From: a virus
DNA: 21,720 bases
IMG/VR virus record: IMGVR_UViG_3300050014_000371
Location: 1 to 21,720 of that record
Direction: 5' to 3' (one strand)
The first letter of the stretch is position 1. Each line of letters opens with the position of its first letter. Positions 13,102 through 19,874 of this stretch are shown here, piece by piece. The notes beneath the pieces are model-generated. The model was not told the DNA's origin. It made no database searches and saw only the letters and a list, made by a program, of their open reading frames with translations. The translations under genes were made by a program, and so were the position numbers.

Positions 13102-13410
13102 ATGGCTACCAGACCGAAAGGAACGCGATTCTGGAAAGGCGGAAACGCCGGCGGGACTGTGATGACCGGGATAGGAAATCTCTACTCGGCGTTCCTTAGC
13201 TGGAAAGGTGTTACCTCAGGGGATCGAGTTCTGATCCTAGATGGAGCAACCGTGATCGAGGAGATCATTCTCCAGGATACGGCCAATAACGGGATATCAA
13301 TTCCCATGCCGACAGTCGGGAAAGAGTTTGCGACATCGCTTGTCGTAACTCCGGTCCTGACAGGCGGGGAAATGAATATCTCCATCGGATATGACGCGAA
13401 CGGCGGTTAA
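13102..13410 (+). CDS. Hypothetical small beta-rich protein, 102 aa
   Basis: ATG 13102 is preceded by AAGGGGGGA. The protein has a basic N-terminus (ATRPKGTRFWKGG) and then beta strands with glycine turns (VLILDGATVIEEIILQD, FATSLVVTPVLTGGEMNISI). No known motif was found. Its size, composition and location between a putative virion protein and the modification operon resemble the 11687-11992 protein, so a minor structural role is likely but unproven. A 9-bp perfect hairpin follows the stop. Confidence 0.66.
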   Translation: MATRPKGTRFWKGGNAGGTVMTGIGNLYSAFLSWKGVTSGDRVLILDGATVIEEIILQDTANNGISIPMPTVGKEFATSLVVTPVLTGGEMNISIGYDANGG

Positions 13411-13416
13411 TGAATC

Positions 13417-13448
13417 GGGAGAGCGGGTCGAGTGGGGCTCGCTCTCCC
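13417..13448 (+). other. Intergenic hairpin before the modification operon
   Basis: GGGAGAGCG (13417-13425) pairs perfectly with CGCTCTCCC (13440-13448). CCTCACACA follows, then AAAAGGGG and the next start. There is no T run. It separates structural genes from the modification operon and may set their relative expression. Confidence 0.68.
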
Positions 13449-13481
13449 ATAACCTCACACACATAAAAAGGGGTGACTGAA

Positions 13482-15125
13482 ATGGAACACGATCTGTTTA
13501 AGGCGAAGAACTTGGAAGAAGGAATCCATAACACGGTCGGGGACTGCAACGGAATCCCGGCGCGTGAACGATGGGAGAAAGAAACCCCGGTATTTGCGAA
13601 ACAAATTCTCTCTCATCTTCAAACGAATCCCGGGACTGTTATCTTGGATTATGGGTGCGGTGTCGGCCGCCTCTCGAAAGAGATCCTTTTCCAAGATCAA
13701 AACGTAACCGTGATCGGGCTTGACGCATCAGAGCATCAGCTCAAGATTGCGACGGAGTACGTCAACGACAGCCGGTTCATTCCCATTCTTCCCCATCAAC
13801 TCAAGCAGAAGGTGGACCTTGTATACTGCGTCTATTGTCTACAGCACGTTCCTGCGGTTGAACTCCGAGACGTTCTTTATCGAATTTACACGTTTCTCAA
13901 ACCCGGAGGAATTTTCATTTACTGCTCATCCGATTACCGAATGGCAATTCGCTATGACGGAGGAGGATTCTTTGACGATCGATTCCTGGGCGTGAATATC
14001 CGGGAAGAAATCTCCCGTCTTTTCACCGCACAAGGCGATCTTTTCGATCGCAGCACCACATTAGAGCCCGTCGTGGAGAAGATGGTATGGGGTGAATTAC
14101 CCCATACCGCGAAGGTTTACCTTAAAAAGAACGTCGGCGGTCATCTTTTTAACGCCAGGATTGATCAGGTTGAACGATCTCAAGATCCGGCGCTCACTAT
14201 CATCCCCCCCAAACGGAATGATCGAAGACTCGTCCTTCGTAATCGATTAAGCCCGGGAGATATCCTTGTCATGACAACAGCTATCCGAGCTCTCCACAAA
14301 GCGCATGGCGATAAATTCATGATCGACGTGGACACTCCATGCCCTCAGATTTTTGAGAACAATCCCTATCTTACGAAGTTCGATCACGATGGCGCGGACG
14401 TTCAGATGATCGATATGCAGTACCCCGAGATCCACAAGTCAGGGGCGAGCGGCCGTCATTTCTCGGACGGACACCGGAAATATCTTGAGGAGATACTTGA
14501 GATCAAGATCCCGAGGGTCGGACTTCTCCCGGATATTTTTCTCAATCAAGATGAAAAGCTCTGGCCTTCCCCGGTCCTAAAGAAAACTGGCTTTGAAGGA
14601 AAGTATTGGGCGATCAACGCTGGATCAAAATCGGATTACCCGTTGAAACAATATCATCGGTGGCAGGAGGTTGTTGATCGGTGGGCGATCCAGTACCCCA
14701 ATATTCGCATGGTTCAAATCGGACAGCTTGATCATAACCATAAAGCTCTTGATGGAGTTATCGATATGAGAGGGAAGACTGATATCCGGGAATTGTTCCG
14801 GACGATCTACCACGCCGAGGGTGTTCTGTCTTGCGTGAGTTTTCCAATGCACATCGCCGCGGCCCTTGAGAAACCTTGCGTTGTCGTAGCCGGAGGCCGT
14901 GAGGGAACAAGATGGGAGCTTTACCCTTCTCATCGGTTCCTTTACACGAACGGCATAACGGATTGCGCTCTCTATGACGGATGCTGGAAGTCAAAGACGG
15001 AAGAGTGTAAGAATCTTGTGGAAACGGTTCCGCTTTGCATGGAGCTCATCCGCCCCGAAGATATTGTCCGGGCGATGGAGCTTTATTATCTCGGAGGCGT
15101 TTTGAAGGAGGTGGCCCATGTTTAA
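13482..15125 (+). CDS. Fusion of a SAM methyltransferase and a GT9-like glycosyltransferase, 547 aa
   Basis: ATG 13482 is preferred over GTG 13473 because AAAAGGGG is correctly spaced for it. Residues 50-155 are a class I methyltransferase: ILDYGCGVGRLSKE (54-67, SAM-binding loop), VIGLDAS (77-83), LVYCVYCLQHVP (113-124) and FLKPGGIFIYCS (138-149). Residues about 248-540 resemble GT-B glycosyltransferases of the GT9 heptosyltransferase type: VLRNRLSPGDILVMTTAIRA (251-270), a WAINAGSKSDYPLKQYHRW segment, then SCVSFPMHIAAALEKPCVVV and GGREGTRWELYP where GT9 proteins bind the sugar nucleotide. The last 60 residues hold several cysteines (CALYDGCWKSKTEEC). The acceptor is unknown: phage protein glycan or host polysaccharide. 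It is the first gene of an overlapping operon. Confidence 0.75.
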   Translation: MEHDLFKAKNLEEGIHNTVGDCNGIPARERWEKETPVFAKQILSHLQTNPGTVILDYGCGVGRLSKEILFQDQNVTVIGLDASEHQLKIATEYVNDSRFIPILPHQLKQKVDLVYCVYCLQHVPAVELRDVLYRIYTFLKPGGIFIYCSSDYRMAIRYDGGGFFDDRFLGVNIREEISRLFTAQGDLFDRSTTLEPVVEKMVWGELPHTAKVYLKKNVGGHLFNARIDQVERSQDPALTIIPPKRNDRRLVLRNRLSPGDILVMTTAIRALHKAHGDKFMIDVDTPCPQIFENNPYLTKFDHDGADVQMIDMQYPEIHKSGASGRHFSDGHRKYLEEILEIKIPRVGLLPDIFLNQDEKLWPSPVLKKTGFEGKYWAINAGSKSDYPLKQYHRWQEVVDRWAIQYPNIRMVQIGQLDHNHKALDGVIDMRGKTDIRELFRTIYHAEGVLSCVSFPMHIAAALEKPCVVVAGGREGTRWELYPSHRFLYTNGITDCALYDGCWKSKTEECKNLVETVPLCMELIRPEDIVRAMELYYLGGVLKEVAHV

Positions 15126-15783
15126 AAAAATCCAGCAAGCCGCGATCTTTAACACGCTCCGGATTTTGAAACAAGTGAACCCGGGGGACGCTTATTACGA
15201 AGCGTATCTCGGTCATCTTCAAACAAGCGGACCTGAACTCTACGATCTCTATATGCTGCTTTGGGAGATCGCCGTGGACAGGAAACCACGAAGAATCCTA
15301 GAGATCGGGACAAGGACCGGCCTCTCTCTTTGTCAGCTCATGAGCGCCTACATCGATCCGAACATCATCCAGAAGATCGTCTGCATCGATCCCTTCGAGG
15401 ATATGTTCATCTCGAAGCATCTCGTTTTGAAGAACCTTCGGTATCTGAATTTACCGACGGATAAGATCGAGTTCTTGGAAGGCTTCTCTCAAGATTTCCT
15501 TCCAAAAATGAATTACGTCGATAAGGAGCGGTTTGATTATATCCTCGTTGACGGGGACCATGAAAAGAAAGCGGCCCGGAATGATCTTGAGTTAGCCCTT
15601 GGGCTTCTCGCCCACGGCGGAGTAATCGTCTTTGATGATATCTCTGACGCTCCCGGAGAATGTGCTTTGATCGACGTGTGGATGGATTTCAAAACCTGTC
15701 ATGCGAACGAATTTGAGTATGTTCAAGAGAATATGTCCGGAAAGGGTGTCGCATGGGCGATAAGAAAAGCATCCACACCATAG
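15118..15783 (+). CDS. Class I SAM-dependent methyltransferase, 221 aa
   Basis: ATG 15118 overlaps the previous stop by eight bases and has AAGGAGG upstream (about 15106-15112). The Rossmann features are clear: RILEIGTRTGLSLCQL (59-74), KIVCIDPFED (86-95), FDYILVDGDHEKKAARNDLE (139-158) and LLAHGGVIVFDDI (163-175). The VDGDH...D..L...GG..v.DD pattern is typical of the Methyltransf_24 / cephalosporin-hydroxylase-like group, often found in glycan and natural-product clusters, where it methylates sugar hydroxyls. The substrate is not readable here. It is one of four or five methyltransferase domains in this operon. Confidence 0.78.
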   Translation: MFKKIQQAAIFNTLRILKQVNPGDAYYEAYLGHLQTSGPELYDLYMLLWEIAVDRKPRRILEIGTRTGLSLCQLMSAYIDPNIIQKIVCIDPFEDMFISKHLVLKNLRYLNLPTDKIEFLEGFSQDFLPKMNYVDKERFDYILVDGDHEKKAARNDLELALGLLAHGGVIVFDDISDAPGECALIDVWMDFKTCHANEFEYVQENMSGKGVAWAIRKASTP

Positions 15784-16328
15784 GGGACAGCCACGCTTGG
15801 CATTGTTGGCTCAAGATCCGAGAGACTGTCCCTTTCTCTCCCGGTCCGATGACGCTGCATCATTTCGGGATTTATAAGCCGGTCATGACAAAGAATATCC
15901 CGCTCGATCATATTATCGTCTTTGCTTACGGCGAGATTGATTGCCGCTGCCACGTCTTTAAAAATCCGCCTTGGGATGAGTGTATTGATAAACTCGTCGA
16001 GAATTACAAACTCGCTTTAGATTTAAACTCGGAAGGAAGAGATCCTAAAAATATCTGGATCAATTACGTTGTGCCTCCTCCGCATCGGGACGGACTCCCT
16101 CAAGCGGAACATGAAAACCCGATGTTCCCATTTCTTGGAAGCGATCAGGAACGTCTCTCTTTCGTCAAAAGAATGAACGAGGGATTACGAAAACTTCCCT
16201 ATACGTTCATTGATATCTACGACAAATACGCGGATAAAGACGGATTTCTTAACCCGGGGATGAGCGACGATCAATGCCACGTCTCAGATCCAAAACCTTT
16301 ACAGGAGTGGGTCGATGCTCACGCATGA
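15753..16328 (+). CDS. SGNH-hydrolase-like protein, 191 aa
   Basis: The start at 15753 lies 31 bases inside the previous gene. Motifs follow the SGNH esterase/acyltransferase plan: IGDSHAW (10-16, putative nucleophile S13), AYGEIDCRCH (58-67, where GxN is usual), and SDDQCHVSD (171-179, putative Asp-His pair D173 and H176). Proteins with GDSH and GEIDCR motifs occur in polysaccharide clusters, from memory. In this setting it may add or remove acyl groups on sugars. The GxN asparagine is replaced, so activity is uncertain. There is no signal peptide, so it would act in the cytoplasm. Confidence 0.6.
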   Translation: MGDKKSIHTIGDSHAWHCWLKIRETVPFSPGPMTLHHFGIYKPVMTKNIPLDHIIVFAYGEIDCRCHVFKNPPWDECIDKLVENYKLALDLNSEGRDPKNIWINYVVPPPHRDGLPQAEHENPMFPFLGSDQERLSFVKRMNEGLRKLPYTFIDIYDKYADKDGFLNPGMSDDQCHVSDPKPLQEWVDAHA

Positions 16329-16965
16329 ACTAGATATCGAGTATTTCAAGGAATATCCGGCCCCGATCATGCAAGCGGTTCAGGAACTTCATCATACGAA
16401 TATCAATTCCACGATCTCCTTTTTCGGGCCGATGATGTATTTCCTTTTGAGGGATATCGGCGCGGAACAAGTGCTCGAGATCGGTCACGCGGAAGGATAC
16501 ACCGCGCATTATCTCGCGAACGCCGTGAAAGATAACGCGGTCCGTTTCGGGATGAAAGGGAATAAATACTACGGGATCGATATCGTACAGACTGAGAAGA
16601 TCCGATCGGCTTTAGAGGCCAAAGGGCTCCCGGTCGATGTTCGGAATGTAGACTCCATGACTCTAAGTCCCGAGACGTTCCCGGGCCTTCTCTTCGACGT
16701 AATCTTTCAAGACGGATGCCATGACACGGAGCACGTCCTTTATGAGCTCAAGACGATGTATCCGCAGCTCAAAGGGGAGGGGAAGGGTTACTGGATCATG
16801 CACGACGTATTCGGTCCGGCGGAGGAAGGATTTCATGCGGTGAAGAAATTGATCGATCAAGGGGTTTATAACTTCGAGTTTGTCCGGATCTTCTCTTGCT
16901 ACGGACTCGGAATCTTCCGGAAGATGGAAGGTTGGGACGAATCAAAACGACATTGGAGGGATTGA
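16315..16965 (+). CDS. Class I SAM-dependent methyltransferase, 216 aa
   Basis: ATG 16315 follows AGGAG (16303-16307) and overlaps the upstream gene by 14 bases. Key segments are QVLEIGHAEGYTAHYLANAV (52-71, SAM loop), YYGIDIVQTEK (85-95), FDVIFQDGCHDTEHVLYELK (127-146) and GYWIMHDVFG (158-167). The QDGCHDTEHV...D layout is like the VDGDH-type methyltransferases beside it but divergent, so it probably acts on a different position of the same product. A downstream TGATG couples it to the next gene. Confidence 0.73.
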   Translation: MLTHELDIEYFKEYPAPIMQAVQELHHTNINSTISFFGPMMYFLLRDIGAEQVLEIGHAEGYTAHYLANAVKDNAVRFGMKGNKYYGIDIVQTEKIRSALEAKGLPVDVRNVDSMTLSPETFPGLLFDVIFQDGCHDTEHVLYELKTMYPQLKGEGKGYWIMHDVFGPAEEGFHAVKKLIDQGVYNFEFVRIFSCYGLGIFRKMEGWDESKRHWRD

Positions 16966-18074
16966 TGAATTGCGACGTTTGCAGGAGGGATCAGGGACCG
17001 GAAGGAACGCAACCGCTCGAGTTTTTGGGGAAGACATATAACCTCTGCCCGTTCGATCAGTTGGAGGTTCAACGGTTCCTCGATATGCGGATCAGTCAAG
17101 ACAATCTGAATATCTGTTGGGGCGGCGGGAAAGTCTGTCCTCAGAGTTGGGAATCGATCAGGGGTTATTTAAGAAAATACAAGATCAATGAAGTCCTTGA
17201 GCTCGGCGCCGGATTGTCAAGCGAGCTATTCGTTCTTGAAGGCATGGATCTTAAAAGCTTCGATGTTCTTGATTTCCATATCCGGATGCTTGCCAGTTGC
17301 CGATCGATGGCGAATAAAGCGAAGTTCCACGCCTACGAATACGGACAGATCCCTCCTGTGATGGAGCTTTATCCGGGAAAGAAATGGAATTTTGTGTTTG
17401 TTGACGGACCCCAGGAACGCTCCCGCGAAGTCGATCTCGCTATGAAGCTTTCGACGCATCTGATCTATCTTCATGATCCGAACATGGGCGAGCAGGGATT
17501 TTTCCCGAACGCGGAGTGGGAAATGATGCCGGGAGACAACAAGCTTTTTAAGAAAGTAAGGCCGGCGAATCATCACGGACAGGTGTTGACGCTTCTCAAA
17601 GATCATTTTGGGGATAAAAAGATATCCGGGATCGAGATCGGAACGAGATACGGATGCCTCACGAAAGCGATCCTCGGGGAATGTCAGAACGTGAAAAAGC
17701 TTTATACCGTCGATCCCTGGCTTCATCAGGAAGGGAATTGCTTTGAAGCGGCGCAGCCCCAAGAGGAGCAGGAAGTCATCAAAGCACACTCTTATAAAGC
17801 CCTTGAGAGTTTTGGGGACCGCGTAAAAATCATGCCCTGCTTGAGCGATCAAGCATTTAAAGAGATCGACGAGCAAGTGGATTTTTGCTGGATCGACGGG
17901 GATCACACCGTAACAACCGCGAAGCGGGATATCATGAACGGGTTGAATATCGTGAGGCCCGGAGGCATCCTCGGCGGACACGATTACGCAACCATCAAAC
18001 AAGCGATCGATGAAACCCTGGCGGGAGTGGACGTGTTCCAGGGACACGATCTTACATGGTGGCTTTATGTCTAA
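16965..18074 (+). CDS. Tandem double methyltransferase-like protein, 369 aa
   Basis: ATG 16965 overlaps the previous stop (TGATG) with GGAGGG upstream, and is preferred to an in-frame ATG at 16896 inside the preceding gene. The protein has a short cysteine patch (CDVC at 3-6, C28), then two Rossmann domains. The first: EVLELGAGLSSELFV (76-90), SFDVLDF (98-104) and NFVFVDGPQERSREVDLAMK (142-161). The second: GIEIGTRYGCLTKAIL (222-237), LYTVDPW (246-252), CWIDGDHTVTTAKRDI (308-323) and RPGGILGGHDY (331-341). Both SAM loops look intact. It could perform two successive methylations or arise from domain duplication. The second domain resembles the 15118-15783 protein. Confidence 0.72.
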   Translation: MNCDVCRRDQGPEGTQPLEFLGKTYNLCPFDQLEVQRFLDMRISQDNLNICWGGGKVCPQSWESIRGYLRKYKINEVLELGAGLSSELFVLEGMDLKSFDVLDFHIRMLASCRSMANKAKFHAYEYGQIPPVMELYPGKKWNFVFVDGPQERSREVDLAMKLSTHLIYLHDPNMGEQGFFPNAEWEMMPGDNKLFKKVRPANHHGQVLTLLKDHFGDKKISGIEIGTRYGCLTKAILGECQNVKKLYTVDPWLHQEGNCFEAAQPQEEQEVIKAHSYKALESFGDRVKIMPCLSDQAFKEIDEQVDFCWIDGDHTVTTAKRDIMNGLNIVRPGGILGGHDYATIKQAIDETLAGVDVFQGHDLTWWLYV

Positions 18075-19065
18075 ATACGCTTTTATCGTGTCGGCGTGTT
18101 CAAAATATATTCCCGAATTGACTGCGCTCTTAAATTCCCTGGAGCTGATGGGAAACGTCCACGACGTTCATATCAACGGATTCAACCTTCCTCCTGAGTT
18201 CGTCGGTCAGTTCGGGAAATTATCCTACAATGTTTGGCTTCACGCGATCTCGGAAGAACAGGCCCGGGAATACGGCGGGGAGTCCGAGATCCTATGCCGG
18301 AAACGGTATTACTACGCCTCCGAATGGGGCGCGAATTATGAAGCGGTTTGCATCCTCGATGCGGACATGATCGTTGTCAGGAATATGGATAATTTCTTCA
18401 AGATCGCGGAGGCCGGGATCATCCTTGGAGTGACGCTCGAGCAAAAAACGACCTACGGGACGGATGAGGACGGGCATGATCATCAGAGAGTTCTCGGTGA
18501 GCATATCGTTAAGAAAAGAACTTGGAACGATAAAGACATTTGTTGTACGCCGATGTTCATCAATCCGAATACTTATGCGGATCAACTAGAGTACGCTTGG
18601 CAGATCTTTACCCTCGGCTATCCGGACAATAATTTCAAGGCCCCGGATCAGCAAGCTTTTAACATGATTCTCGTTGCGGATGATTTGGCGAAGAACGTCG
18701 TTCTTCTCCCGAATATGTGTTGGGTGGGATCGAATGAGAAGCTCCTGAAACCATACACAAGGGTCACGGTCCAACAGGACGGGCTTTTATGGACCGAAAG
18801 CGGAGAGCCGATCTTTATTTTTCATGGACGGTATTACACGAAGAAATGGAGGCAGCAGCAGATCCTTAACCGGCATGGATGCGCGGCTGGCTATCTCAAA
18901 GCCACGGAGTGCTGCGACGCGATCGCAGAAGGCGCGATGAATTGTCTCTATGAGTTTTTCAAGAAATGTCTCTCAGGTCCGATCCAGATTGACACGATGA
19001 AAGAGTATACGACCGACGGACTTCCGGACAAGACCTACGCCGAACTAGGGAGGCCCATCGTATGA
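18067..19065 (+). CDS. GT-A-type glycosyltransferase with DxD motif, 332 aa
   Basis: ATG 18067 (in-frame with an upstream ATG at 18010 that lies inside the previous gene) overlaps the preceding stop by eight bases. The N-terminus KYAFIVSACSKYIPELTALL (3-22) and AVCILDADMIVVRNMDNFFK (93-112) with D98-A-D100 fit a GT8-like nucleotide-sugar transferase; the DxD binds the metal and sugar nucleotide. Later segments NFKAPDQQAFNMIL and PIFIFHGRYYTKKW (a conserved H for the metal) agree. It should transfer a hexose in the cytoplasm. The acceptor is unknown. Confidence 0.72.
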   Translation: MSKYAFIVSACSKYIPELTALLNSLELMGNVHDVHINGFNLPPEFVGQFGKLSYNVWLHAISEEQAREYGGESEILCRKRYYYASEWGANYEAVCILDADMIVVRNMDNFFKIAEAGIILGVTLEQKTTYGTDEDGHDHQRVLGEHIVKKRTWNDKDICCTPMFINPNTYADQLEYAWQIFTLGYPDNNFKAPDQQAFNMILVADDLAKNVVLLPNMCWVGSNEKLLKPYTRVTVQQDGLLWTESGEPIFIFHGRYYTKKWRQQQILNRHGCAAGYLKATECCDAIAEGAMNCLYEFFKKCLSGPIQIDTMKEYTTDGLPDKTYAELGRPIV

Positions 19066-19874
19066 GTTTCTTGACCGAGGCCAAAAACGGCATGAAATTA
19101 AAGGAGCATCTTGATACAGGTAAGTTTAATAGGGTATTAATACCCTTTTGGCATGGTGTAGGAGACGTTGTAATGGTTCTCCCGATCATTGTTAAGCTTC
19201 GGGAATTATACCCTCAAATCGAGTTTAAATTGGGGTTATGCAAAGGGCTCGATCAGGAGACTTTCGTACCGGATGCGGTGCTTCTTGAAGGGGACTGGCG
19301 CGAGAAAGCTCTTACGCTCGGGTTTGATCTTGTGTTCCCCGTGAATTTTCCTCTCGAAAGACCCGAGGATCTCACGAAAACGAAAGCGGAGATCTGTTGC
19401 GAGGAAGAAATCGGGATTCCTCCGGTGTGTGGTCATTTACCGCTCAAGGCCAAGAAACTCGTCGGGGTTTGTTTTCAATGCACCTCGGTCCCCTGGGTGG
19501 CGAACGCGGAGCCCGAGATCGCGGAGAAGATCTGGAACGATATCAAGGAGGCCGGCTATGTTCCAATCGAAACTCAGTTTATTCATGTATTCGCTAACCC
19601 TGATAACAAGCTGTTTCCTTGCGTGGACGCTCATTTCCGAGGTTGCCCCGCGAAGATTCAAACGCTTATGTCGGTGCTTGGTTCTTGCGTCGCTTTTGTC
19701 GGGACTGTCGGGGGTAATTTTCACCTTGCTTTATCAGTTCTTGGCCCTGGACGGGTAATGCTTCTCGAAAAAGATTTGAAGAAAGAGCATTTCACGAAAG
19801 AGAAGATCGCGACGGCGAATTTGAAGGATTATCAAGGGGAAGTTAAAAAGTGGCTTGAGGGGTTAAATGCCTGA
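19062..19874 (+). CDS. GT9-like glycosyltransferase, 270 aa
   Basis: ATG 19062 overlaps the preceding stop as ATGA. HGVGDVVMVLPIIVKLRELY (31-50) is the typical GT9/heptosyltransferase start (GxGDxxxxxPxxxxLR), and FVGTVGGNFHLALSVLG (212-228) fits the sugar-nucleotide site where S/T-GxxHLA is usual. The length (270) is short for GT9 (about 320-350), and the C-terminal domain appears reduced. GT9 enzymes build LPS cores in hosts; here the gene lies between another glycosyltransferase and a fibre gene. A 16-base perfect palindrome lies within codons 24-29. Confidence 0.67.
   Translation: MSFLTEAKNGMKLKEHLDTGKFNRVLIPFWHGVGDVVMVLPIIVKLRELYPQIEFKLGLCKGLDQETFVPDAVLLEGDWREKALTLGFDLVFPVNFPLERPEDLTKTKAEICCEEEIGIPPVCGHLPLKAKKLVGVCFQCTSVPWVANAEPEIAEKIWNDIKEAGYVPIETQFIHVFANPDNKLFPCVDAHFRGCPAKIQTLMSVLGSCVAFVGTVGGNFHLALSVLGPGRVMLLEKDLKKEHFTKEKIATANLKDYQGEVKKWLEGLNA
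19131..19146. repeat. 16-bp perfect palindrome
   Basis: AGGGTATTAATACCCT is its own reverse complement. It sits inside the GT9-like gene in a locally AT-rich stretch. It could be an operator or a chance result of coding for N-R-V-L-I-P. Confidence 0.5.

Noticed and set aside
19397-19758. Two + frames (66 and 109 codons) inside the GT9-like gene
   Set aside because: Arg/Ser-rich shadow translations without start signals; the GT9 frame is well supported.
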